Source of the DNA: JAFTYR01 sp964571375
Lineage (GTDB): Bacteria > Pseudomonadota > Gammaproteobacteria > Burkholderiales > Burkholderiaceae_F
Direction: 5' to 3'
Length of the DNA: 5,463 nt
Assembly (NCBI GenBank): GCA_964571375.1
Contig: CAZNBL010000076.1
Location: 1-5,463 of the forward strand
In this document: in pieces, positions 1 through 5,463 of the stretch
Position numbering within the stretch: position 1 is the stretch's first letter
Layout: every line of letters starts with the position of its first letter
Notes under the pieces: model-generated
The model's database searches: none
What the model was told of the DNA's origin: nothing
The model's input: only the letters and a program-made list of their open reading frames with translations
Position numbers and translations under genes: made by a program

Positions 1-1321
1 GGCACAAAGACTCGCAACCGATCCAAAAACGATTGCTCGCTAATGAGGCAGTTTTGTTATCCGCCATATTCATCGCTTTTTGATACTGAAGAACACTTCC
101 GTACAGTTGCTTGGCCCGAGCATCCAATTTAGTCATTTGGTTGCTGAATTCAACATACCAAACTTCATCAAATGACAGTAAGGGAAGTTCAACTTCTGAC
201 TCAATGTAATCATCCGTTCCGGATACATACTGCTCACCGGCATTACTGCTGACACGTAATCCGCCGGACCAAAAAACAACACACTTTTCCGGATCAGCTC
301 TCTTTAACATAGGAATATGAGAATCAAATACCTGAAGCTGCAAACACTCAAAATGTTTTCCGTCATCAGCCCGGTTGAGTAAAGATGTTAATTCACGCCA
401 AGGACGTTTTTCAGGATCAACCCACAATGTCTTAGGCTTCGGAACAAACATCACTGCAGAAGTCGGATCAAATTTTCCTTCTTTGTATCCGTCGTACTTA
501 ATCCCTTCGGTTAAATGCAGTTCTTGTCCGTCTATCAGACAATACCTGGATAAAGGAACCAACCGACCGAGCAGCGATTCTTTGTAGGTTCTGGCAACAG
601 TACAATCCTCACCCTCCGGCATACATTCCCAGGGCGGAGTTCCGATTCCGCAGGGGAATAATGCCTTTTGTTTATCCTGGTTTAAAAATTCATGTGTCCA
701 CAGATTCAGCCACAGCGATTCCCATAAGTTATCGCCTAATACAAAAGAATGAAGCAAGCCGCAGAAATCTAATGAAGGACCGCTTTTCCCTGAACTAGGT
801 TTGCCTTTAGGATTGAGCTTACCCTGATATCCCGGAGTCAAAATGACACTGTTGTCAGTACGTTTTCCACTGAATGCAAAACTTTGCAATGTAAGCAGAG
901 ATACAGCGATCTCGGCATCAGAGAATTCACCTGCAACCTGATTGTGAGTTAATACAGTTGTATTGCCGCATGCAATTTCCGGAACAATACTTGCAAGTGG
1001 TTTTACCGCCGCTTTTTTTACAGCAGGCATTTGCAGGAAGGGTTTTTCACCATACAGGTTGAAAGAGTCCTGGTGCTTTCTTAAATATTCGATCGCAGCT
1101 TTGGCAAGACCGACAGGACCAAGTTCAAACCAATCCTGTTCATCCTTCGGGGTGTATGCGCATTGTGCGATTCCCAACAATAACTTATAAACGGCAATTT
1201 TTTCCGTAGCGCATCCACCGACAACCTGTATCGACGAATCGGTGAATAGTTGCTCCAAACTTTTACGGCCGTTTCCAACGATGGGAATCCAAGGTTCACT
1301 AAATAATGAAAAATCCTTCAT
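1..1321 (-). CDS. casA: Type I-E CRISPR Cascade large subunit Cse1/CasA (Cas8e), C-terminus cut off by window edge
   Basis: 440 codons are visible from the ATG at 1321; the frame is still open at position 1, so the stop lies outside the window. E. coli CasA is about 502 residues, so roughly 60-110 residues are probably missing. In the known family this protein sits at the foot of Cascade, recognises the PAM in double-stranded DNA, helps open it and recruits Cas3. Family-like features are the N-terminal SEPWIP (residues 8-13), FLQMPAV (95-101), ACGNTT followed by HNQ (117-128, matching the E. coli PAM-contacting L1 loop region), SLLTLQSFAFSGKR (141-154), TPPWE (228-232), GRLVPLSR (252-259), SGGLRVSSNAGEQYVSG (352-368) and RFW (431-433) in the start of the C-terminal helical bundle. 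The ATG lies 2 nt after the cas3 stop and 6 nt after an AGGA. A GTG one codon upstream is too close to that site. The product is secure from sequence plus gene order; details of PAM contacts are inference. Confidence 0.93.
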   Translation of the reverse strand, partial: MKDFSLFSEPWIPIVGNGRKSLEQLFTDSSIQVVGGCATEKIAVYKLLLGIAQCAYTPKDEQDWFELGPVGLAKAAIEYLRKHQDSFNLYGEKPFLQMPAVKKAAVKPLASIVPEIACGNTTVLTHNQVAGEFSDAEIAVSLLTLQSFAFSGKRTDNSVILTPGYQGKLNPKGKPSSGKSGPSLDFCGLLHSFVLGDNLWESLWLNLWTHEFLNQDKQKALFPCGIGTPPWECMPEGEDCTVARTYKESLLGRLVPLSRYCLIDGQELHLTEGIKYDGYKEGKFDPTSAVMFVPKPKTLWVDPEKRPWRELTSLLNRADDGKHFECLQLQVFDSHIPMLKRADPEKCVVFWSGGLRVSSNAGEQYVSGTDDYIESEVELPLLSFDEVWYVEFSNQMTKLDARAKQLYGSVLQYQKAMNMADNKTASLASNRFWIGCESLC

Positions 1322-1323
1322 CA

Positions 1324-3888
1324 CTATTCCTTTTTAATTTTTTCCAGGCCTACGCAACCTAAATCTTTGCTATAGCGATATCGATATCCGCTTTTCAGTT
1401 CGCTACTTCCTACAGTACATATGTCGCCGTCAGATCCAACAACCCCTACCCATATAAATTCATCATCCATGTCATCACCTAGGTATACATACTTGTCTAA
1501 GTGATACTCATTTTTCAAGAATGATCTGTTACTCGGATGCACGGAACTCGCTCTTCGAATTCGAAGAAGCTCACGATCAATTTGATCTGCGAGACTTTTT
1601 CGTAATACACGATCGGAAATTGACCAAGGAAGTTTGATTGTTTTTCCGCTGAGTGTTTCTATAACAGTCTGACTGTTATTGGTATCTTTTGTAATACCGT
1701 GAATAAGTAATACATCAATCATCGGCTCACTCAGACGGGTTTCCGTACAGTTTTCTGTAACAGCAGCGAGTGATGCCAAGTCCACTTTCTTTTTTGTACC
1801 CGGTCTGTTTTTGGTTCCTTGAACCATGGTATTTAAGTGCCTGATAAATTCTCCGGACTCTTCGCGATCAGAGTAAACATCCTCAATCATTGTTCTCATA
1901 TCTTCGGGAAGATTGATCTGTCCTGGCATCTTTTCTAAGACTTCCAATGTACGTAGCAAAACATACGGGTAATACACCACCGAAGTAGCTTTAAATTCCT
2001 TCGGCATGGAGATTAAAGCTTGTTCCAATTCTCCCGGAGTCAGAATCCAAGCTTCATTTTTTGCAGATGCCGGTCTTTTTGTCTGTTGATGCCGCCACAA
2101 CCGACCTAATCTCTGAAGTAATAAGTCAATCGGAGCCAGACGCGTAATCAAGAAATCGGCATCGATATCCAACGATTGCTCTAAAACCTGCGTCCCAATA
2201 AGTATCCGGCCTTTAATAGATCGCTCTTTACTATTTTTACCGTACAGATTCACCCAGTGATCCTCTACCTCAGCTCGGTGAGAAGGTAAAAACTTTGAAT
2301 GCAGTAATCCGAGTTCAATATCTAATCCATAGAGTCGAGATGACAAAATAGAATAAATTTCCTGGGCATCTCCGACGGAATTTTCTATCCACAAAACCTG
2401 TTGTCCGTCCAAAGCCCTGGCTATTGCCTGATCAATGGCAACTGCATTGCCATTTGACTTTAATTCGATGTGTACGGTACGAGAATTTTCAACCGGTTGG
2501 ATCAGTTCTTCCAAACAGCGGTCTGCCGGATACTTACTGATTAACGGATAACCTAAATTTAATGACGTTTCGGTTTTTGAATCCACTCCGAACAGTAATT
2601 TCGAGCGACTGCTGCTACTTAAAGTGGCGCTTAAAATCAATACAGTACATTGCAGAGATTTCAATTTTTCGACAAGAATCTCCAAGAAGAGTCTTGTATA
2701 ACAATCGTAAGAGTGAACTTCGTCCAGAATAACCACTTTTCCTGCTAAGCCAGAAAGTGTCACAAAGCTTCGCTTATTTAGCATCGCAGCAAAAAGTGCC
2801 TGGTCAATCGTACCGACACCGAATTTGTCTAACACACGACGATGGTACTGTGAGAACCAGGCTGATCCCGGACCCATCTCACCTGAATCCGATGCTATCG
2901 ATGAGCTTTTACCGACGAGTAATTGCGAACAATGTCCGTCACTATTAAGAATTCTGGAAAGAAACTGATCAACTCGATCTTTAATCTTTAAAGACGTGAG
3001 ACACGTAGGCAATGCAAAGTAAATTCCCCTTGCCTTTCCCTTTTCCAACATCTTATATGCGGCATAGAGAGCAGCTTCTGTCTTACCGATCCCCATCGGA
3101 GCTTCAAGAATATAGACACCGGGACCTTCCACCGCATCAATAAGATTTTTCTGTACTGTACGTGCTTCAAAGTGAAAAATATCTTTGAAACTCAAATCCT
3201 TTTTTATATCTATATCTGAGTAGCCTGCCTCCTCGACGGCCCGGTCAATAAGTTCAGTCCACTCTTCTTCCGGATTGTCGAATAGCAGCCCCGATCCGAT
3301 CCAGTCAGCCTGTTGAGTGATCCCTCCTATCAAACGATCATTCCACTCGCCTTTCGAAGCAGGATTTCCTACCTTAAAGTAAGTTTTAGCATCCTGATAA
3401 AACTCTTGCCTATTAGATTGCCAGGATGCTCCGCCCAGTATTTCCGATGTTGCAGAGAATTTTTGAAGGGCGTTTCTCTTAAGAATTCCGTGATGGGAGC
3501 CCAGCGACCACGCAAGACTGTCCGGAAATCCAAGCTCTTTTAAAACGATATAGGATGCTCCGCCGTGATATTGATAGGCGGCTTCAACTGTAGAAACTTC
3601 TTTTTCGTCTTCTATTACTTTCCGAAGTTTCTTTTGGAATGCTGGCGTAATTTTGCCAATATCATGCATTGACGCAATAAGCCCGACATCTCCGTTAAAC
3701 AGCTTTTCTGCTTGAGGATAATGTCGGACGATTCTGCGTGCTATCTCCCCGACAATAAAGCAGTGATCCTTAACAATCCGCCCGGATGCAATCTTTCCTG
3801 AAGGAAGGCGCCTTGTTTTAGCGAGACAATCTTTAACCGCGATTGCAGGCAATACTTCTGCCTGAATTCTTTTTGTCGGTCTCAGCAT
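1324..3888 (-). CDS. cas3: CRISPR-associated HD nuclease-helicase Cas3 (type I)
   Basis: This 854-residue protein is the interference nuclease: recruited by target-bound Cascade, it nicks the displaced strand and degrades it while translocating. The N-terminal HD domain (about 20-220) has all seven metal-ligand positions known from T. fusca Cas3: H42, H75-D76 (motif HDIGK), H108 (YHGG), H132-H133 and D195 (QQADWIGS). The superfamily 2 helicase follows: Walker A MGIGKTE (265-271), GTIDQALFA (359-367), DExH box DEVH (389-392), SAT (420-422), TQVLEQSLDID (566-576) and motif VI QRLGRLWRH (592-600). Residues from about 690 form the C-terminal domain. Length is close to E. coli Cas3 (888), with no frameshift or missing motif. 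The ATG at 3888 is the first possible start, as an in-frame TGA lies two codons upstream; GGA sits 6 nt before it. It leads the operon, directly followed by cse1, which supports subtype I-E. Confidence 0.97.
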   Translation of the reverse strand: MLRPTKRIQAEVLPAIAVKDCLAKTRRLPSGKIASGRIVKDHCFIVGEIARRIVRHYPQAEKLFNGDVGLIASMHDIGKITPAFQKKLRKVIEDEKEVSTVEAAYQYHGGASYIVLKELGFPDSLAWSLGSHHGILKRNALQKFSATSEILGGASWQSNRQEFYQDAKTYFKVGNPASKGEWNDRLIGGITQQADWIGSGLLFDNPEEEWTELIDRAVEEAGYSDIDIKKDLSFKDIFHFEARTVQKNLIDAVEGPGVYILEAPMGIGKTEAALYAAYKMLEKGKARGIYFALPTCLTSLKIKDRVDQFLSRILNSDGHCSQLLVGKSSSIASDSGEMGPGSAWFSQYHRRVLDKFGVGTIDQALFAAMLNKRSFVTLSGLAGKVVILDEVHSYDCYTRLFLEILVEKLKSLQCTVLILSATLSSSSRSKLLFGVDSKTETSLNLGYPLISKYPADRCLEELIQPVENSRTVHIELKSNGNAVAIDQAIARALDGQQVLWIENSVGDAQEIYSILSSRLYGLDIELGLLHSKFLPSHRAEVEDHWVNLYGKNSKERSIKGRILIGTQVLEQSLDIDADFLITRLAPIDLLLQRLGRLWRHQQTKRPASAKNEAWILTPGELEQALISMPKEFKATSVVYYPYVLLRTLEVLEKMPGQINLPEDMRTMIEDVYSDREESGEFIRHLNTMVQGTKNRPGTKKKVDLASLAAVTENCTETRLSEPMIDVLLIHGITKDTNNSQTVIETLSGKTIKLPWSISDRVLRKSLADQIDRELLRIRRASSVHPSNRSFLKNEYHLDKYVYLGDDMDDEFIWVGVVGSDGDICTVGSSELKSGYRYRYSKDLGCVGLEKIKKE
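1327..1332 (-). promoter_or_regulatory. Ribosome binding site for cse1, inside the end of cas3
   Basis: AAGGAA lies within the last codons of cas3. Its AGGA core is 6 nt before the cse1 ATG, which decides the ATG at 1321 over the adjacent GTG. Because the site is inside the upstream reading frame and the stop-to-start gap is 2 nt (TAG, TG, ATG), ribosomes finishing cas3 are well placed to re-initiate on cse1. Confidence 0.7.
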
Positions 3889-3922
3889 ATTTCATCCAGG
3901 AATTTATATTACTTATGGGATG

Positions 3923-3951
3923 AATGTACCCCTAATACGTCTAAATAGCAA
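3923..3951 (-). promoter_or_regulatory. Candidate sigma-70-type promoter for the cas3-cse1 operon
   Basis: On the minus strand TTGCTA (-35, at 3946-3951) and TACATT (-10, at 3923-3928) are separated by exactly 17 nt. Each box matches its consensus at 4 of 6 positions. Transcription would start near 3915, giving a leader of roughly 25-30 nt before the cas3 ATG. It is the best-spaced pair in the gap, but both boxes are imperfect in AT-rich DNA, so it is a prediction only. Confidence 0.4.
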
Positions 3952-3981
3952 ATTTATTACCCGCCCTTGACATTGATTTAA

Positions 3982-4009
3982 TACTGATTGCGTTATTAGT
4001 AGGTTTTTT
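3982..4009 (+). terminator. Weak terminator-like hairpin on the plus strand
   Basis: Read rightward, TACTGAT (3982-3988) and ATTAGTA (3995-4001) pair as a 7-bp stem with one G-U and a 6-nt loop. GG and six T follow (4004-4009). The stem is AT-rich and would be weak. On the minus strand the G-U becomes an A-C mismatch and no T-run follows, so it does not obviously serve the YczE-like gene. At best it stops stray rightward (antisense) transcripts; it may be chance. Confidence 0.2.
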
Positions 4010-4012
4010 GAA

Positions 4013-4648
4013 TTATGCAAAGAATCTTTCTTCTAACTTTTTCAGCAAAAACATCCAACCCTTAACCGCAAAGCCGGTGAGAACTGCAGAAATTGCACTG
4101 CCCTCTCTCAAACCTTCGATAGAAGAGAAAACCGCAAGGCTCAAAATAACAGCCATCACGACAAGCGTAATGTCGTTATAGATTTTGACTTTCGGGAAAG
4201 GCTTGCGAGAGCGGATGGCCGCGGCAAGGACCAGGCCTTCGCCCGGAAGCATCATGATCTTTGCCCAAACTTCACAGGCAATCCCTAAACCGAGAATTAA
4301 AGTACCTGCGACATTGACAAGAAGTTTCTGCCAGTAGACATCGCTTACCAGAAAGGCTGTATTGGTCATCGAAATGTCAATGGCAATCGAAAAGATATAA
4401 GTCAGAGGAATCTGCAGCAGAACGGTCCACTTAGCACTTTTACCGAGCAGAAGAATCTGCAGAAGCACCATGACGACGTTGATAGCAAAGGTGGTCTGAC
4501 CGAAGGTGTAGCCGGTAGCGTAGCTGGCTACTAACGGAAGCGAGCTGATCGGGGTGGTTCCGAGCCCTGCCTGAGTAACGATCGAGATACCCAGACTCAT
4601 GATGGCGACACCGATAAGGAACACAATCCATCTGACAGCTAATTTCAA
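4013..4648 (-). CDS. YczE/YitT-like multi-pass integral membrane protein, TTG start
   Basis: The 211-residue product is very hydrophobic, with likely membrane spans near residues 5-25, 49-69, 73-92, 107-128 and 160-178, and a further hydrophobic stretch at 185-202. Family-like features are GLGTTPISSLP (28-38) after the first helix, the short polar PGEG (135-138) and a charged loop RSRKPFPKVK (146-155). This resembles the YczE/YyaS/YitT group, whose biochemical role is unknown; Bacillus yczE has been linked to lipopeptide production, which cannot be carried over here. The start is TTG at 4648: an in-frame TAG lies four codons upstream, no ATG or GTG lies between, and AGGAGG is 5 nt before the TTG. 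The next in-frame ATG (codon 17) would remove most of the first helix. The gene appears to be its own transcription unit, insulated by the upstream terminator, and has no visible functional tie to the cas genes. Confidence 0.82.
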   Translation of the reverse strand: MKLAVRWIVFLIGVAIMSLGISIVTQAGLGTTPISSLPLVASYATGYTFGQTTFAINVVMVLLQILLLGKSAKWTVLLQIPLTYIFSIAIDISMTNTAFLVSDVYWQKLLVNVAGTLILGLGIACEVWAKIMMLPGEGLVLAAAIRSRKPFPKVKIYNDITLVVMAVILSLAVFSSIEGLREGSAISAVLTGFAVKGWMFLLKKLEERFFA

Positions 4649-4653
4649 ACCAA

Positions 4654-4659
4654 CCTCCT
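4654..4659 (-). promoter_or_regulatory. Strong Shine-Dalgarno fixing a TTG start
   Basis: A perfect AGGAGG ends 5 nt before the TTG at 4648. Together with the in-frame TAG that overlaps it (4658-4660), it leaves TTG as the only sensible start for the YczE-like protein. A perfect SD with a weak start codon may compensate for poor initiation. Confidence 0.85.
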
Positions 4660-4667
4660 ATACGTAA

Positions 4668-4687
4668 GTTGTGCATTAAATCACAAC
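4668..4687. promoter_or_regulatory. Operator-like inverted repeat over the -10 box
   Basis: GTTGTG and CACAAC form perfect 6-bp arms around an 8-bp centre, 20 bp in all. The centre contains the proposed -10 box TTTAAT of the YczE-like gene's promoter. Size, symmetry and position are those of a dimeric repressor site. No regulator gene is visible in the window, so the binding protein is unknown. Confidence 0.4.
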
Positions 4688-4704
4688 GGAAGGTACTAAT
4701 ACAA
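4675..4704 (-). promoter_or_regulatory. Candidate promoter of the YczE-like gene
   Basis: On the minus strand TTGTAT (-35, 4699-4704; 3 of 6 consensus) and TTTAAT (-10, 4675-4680; 5 of 6) are 18 nt apart. Initiation would fall around 4668, giving a leader of about 20 nt that carries the AGGAGG site. A competing pair upstream (TTGCAT with TGTATT, 19-nt spacer) is possible but less well spaced. Confidence 0.45.
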
Positions 4705-4711
4705 AATTTTT

Positions 4712-4730
4712 AGTTGGTATGAATGCAACT
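4712..4730. repeat. Second short inverted repeat upstream of the YczE-like gene
   Basis: AGTTG and CAACT form perfect 5-bp arms around a 9-bp centre, just upstream of the proposed -35 box. It shares GTTG/CAAC ends with the inverted repeat at 4668-4687, though with different spacing. It could be an auxiliary operator; 5-bp arms also arise by chance. Confidence 0.25.
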
Positions 4731-4735
4731 TTCCT

Positions 4736-4777
4736 AAAAAAATAAAACAGCCTCGGACCGGTTAACCGATCCGAGGC
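4736..4777 (-). terminator. Strong rho-independent terminator of the autotransporter gene
   Basis: On the minus strand GCCTCGGATCGG, loop TTAA, and CCGGTCCGAGGC (4750-4777) form a 12-bp GC-rich stem with a single U-G wobble. A T-rich tail follows, with four then seven consecutive T in 4736-4747. It begins 27 nt after the TAA of the autotransporter gene. On the plus strand the wobble becomes an A-C mismatch and no T-run follows, so it acts leftward only and insulates the YczE-like gene from upstream transcription. Confidence 0.93.
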
Positions 4778-4804
4778 ATTATCACACTTTAAAAGTCAGT
4801 GATA

Positions 4805-5463
4805 TTAGAAGCTTACGCGTACGCCGAGAGTACCGCGGAAGTCTTCGTTGACATCAGCACCCTGAGTGCGTTCGACGTCAGCCCAAACATGGATGTTCTT
4901 GTTGACGTTGTACTGTGCACCGAGACCGAGTTCTGCCCATGTGTCCTTACCGTCTGTCTTGAAGGAGTCGATGGAAGTTGTGAGCTTGGAGTCGCCCTTG
5001 AATTCGTGCAGAGCAGATGCACGGAAGTAGACGTGACCCTTGTCGTTCGGGCAGTTCCAGCCGAAGACCATGCCGGCACGGCCGATGAGGCTGTCAAGAC
5101 TGTCGTACTTGTAGTTCTGGCCACCTAACTTCATGCTGTCGGAATCGACATAAGAGTAGATAACTTCGACCTGCGGTTCGACGAAGAACGTCTTGGCGAT
5201 ATCAAAGCGCTGACCGAATTCACCGGAAACAGAATAAAGAGTATTGTTCAGATCGCCGGTGTAAGTATTGCTTGTACCGTAGATTGTGATGTCATTCTTG
5301 ACGTTGGCAACACGAGCGATCACATCGGCATACATGCCGTTGTCACCCATCCATGTACCGTACAGGGACAGTGTGTACATGTCGGCATCTGCTGCACCGC
5401 TGCCGAGATCGGCATCGTTACGTGTGTAGCTTACAGCTGCACCGAGGCGGACGCCGTCGGCGA
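4805..5463 (-). CDS. Autotransporter outer-membrane beta-barrel domain, C-terminal part only
   Basis: 218 codons are visible and the frame stays open past an internal ATG (5380) to the window edge. That ATG is therefore not the true start, and the passenger and signal peptide lie beyond 5463. The visible part has the alternating polar/aromatic strands of a type V autotransporter translocator: for example ADGVRLGAAVSYTRND, YTLSLYGTWM, FFVEPQVEVIYSYVD, SLIGRAGMVFGW and VYFRASALHEFKGD. It ends with WAELGLGAQYNVNKNIHVWA and RGTLGVRVSF. The terminal phenylalanine is the usual outer-membrane assembly signal recognised by the Bam machinery. In this family the barrel anchors a surface-exposed or released passenger, whose nature cannot be told from here. 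The coding sequence is richer in G and C and favours codons such as AAC, TAC and TTC, suggesting good expression. The terminator right after the stop makes it the last gene of its unit. Confidence 0.9.
   Translation of the reverse strand, partial: ADGVRLGAAVSYTRNDADLGSGAADADMYTLSLYGTWMGDNGMYADVIARVANVKNDITIYGTSNTYTGDLNNTLYSVSGEFGQRFDIAKTFFVEPQVEVIYSYVDSDSMKLGGQNYKYDSLDSLIGRAGMVFGWNCPNDKGHVYFRASALHEFKGDSKLTTSIDSFKTDGKDTWAELGLGAQYNVNKNIHVWADVERTQGADVNEDFRGTLGVRVSF

Larger units (their letters stand above)
3889..4012. other. Intergenic region between the YczE-like gene and cas3
   Basis: This 124-bp AT-rich gap separates two genes on the same strand. It contains a candidate cas promoter (3923-3951) and a GGATGA ribosome binding site (3892-3897). 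A weak hairpin near its right end is followed by a T-run only on the plus strand. There are no direct repeats with regular spacing, so no CRISPR array or repeat remnant lies here. No convincing leftward terminator follows the YczE-like gene, so some read-through into cas3 is possible. Confidence 0.6.

Noticed and set aside
375..1190. Plus-strand open frames opposite cse1 (375-587 and 963-1190)
   Set aside because: They lie antisense to a clear Cse1 coding region, have no plausible ribosome binding site or family resemblance, and use codons shadowing the real gene.
2757..3543. Short open frames opposite or out of frame with cas3 (2757-2948, 2988-3170, 3313-3543)
   Set aside because: All are overlapped by continuous, motif-bearing Cas3 coding sequence.
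3832..3895. A 20-codon leader-like frame starting with ATG at 3895, overlapping the cas3 start
   Set aside because: It has no ribosome binding site of its own, and the GGATGA containing its ATG is better explained as the cas3 ribosome binding site.
3889..4012. Possible CRISPR leader or repeat next to cas3
   Set aside because: No repeated ~28-29-nt unit or spacer periodicity is present; the gap is explained by a promoter and a ribosome binding site.
4799..5128. Plus-strand and out-of-frame open frames over the autotransporter barrel
   Set aside because: The minus-strand barrel frame has clear beta-strand patterning, terminal Phe and a terminator; the alternatives have low-complexity Val- or Thr/Ser-rich translations typical of shadow frames.
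5378..5380. ATG as the start of the right-edge gene
   Set aside because: The frame continues upstream without a stop to 5463 with barrel-like sequence (GVRLGAAVSYTRND), so this is an internal methionine of a longer autotransporter.

Overview
The window is a stretch of a diderm (Gram-negative-type) bacterial chromosome with four protein genes, all read leftward on the minus strand. No RNA gene, CRISPR array or mobile element is visible. The right-edge protein ends in the C-terminal phenylalanine of an outer-membrane beta-barrel, so the cell has an outer membrane. A strong AGGAGG ribosome binding site, a TTG start and a YczE/YitT-type membrane protein would fit a Negativicute (Dialister- or Veillonella-like gut anaerobe). 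A gut proteobacterium such as a Sutterellaceae member cannot be excluded. The taxonomic guess is inference and low confidence.

In transcription order (right to left), 4805-5463 encodes the C-terminal 218 residues of an autotransporter translocator barrel. It is closed by a strong rho-independent terminator (4736-4777). Next, 4649-4735 is a compact regulatory region with a candidate promoter, a perfect inverted repeat over its -10 box and a strong Shine-Dalgarno. It precedes a 211-residue multi-pass membrane protein of the YczE/YitT kind (4013-4648), which starts with TTG. A 124-bp gap (3889-4012) holds a candidate promoter for cas genes. Then comes cas3 (1324-3888), an HD nuclease-helicase with its recognisable catalytic motifs intact, followed after only 2 nt by cse1/casA/cas8e (1-1321, truncated by the window edge).

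The cas3-cse1 order and protein types identify the 5' end of a type I-E CRISPR-Cas operon. The remaining Cascade genes (cse2, cas7, cas5, cas6e) and the adaptation genes cas1-cas2 would be expected to the left of position 1, but cannot be seen. Cse1 would be the large Cascade subunit that checks the PAM and recruits Cas3. Cas3 then nicks and unwinds the target. The tight spacing of the two genes implies co-transcription and probable translational coupling.

I found no convincing undescribed system. The points most worth checking are the apparent divergence of the Cse1 PAM-contact loops from the E. coli archetype and the operator-like palindrome in front of the membrane-protein gene.
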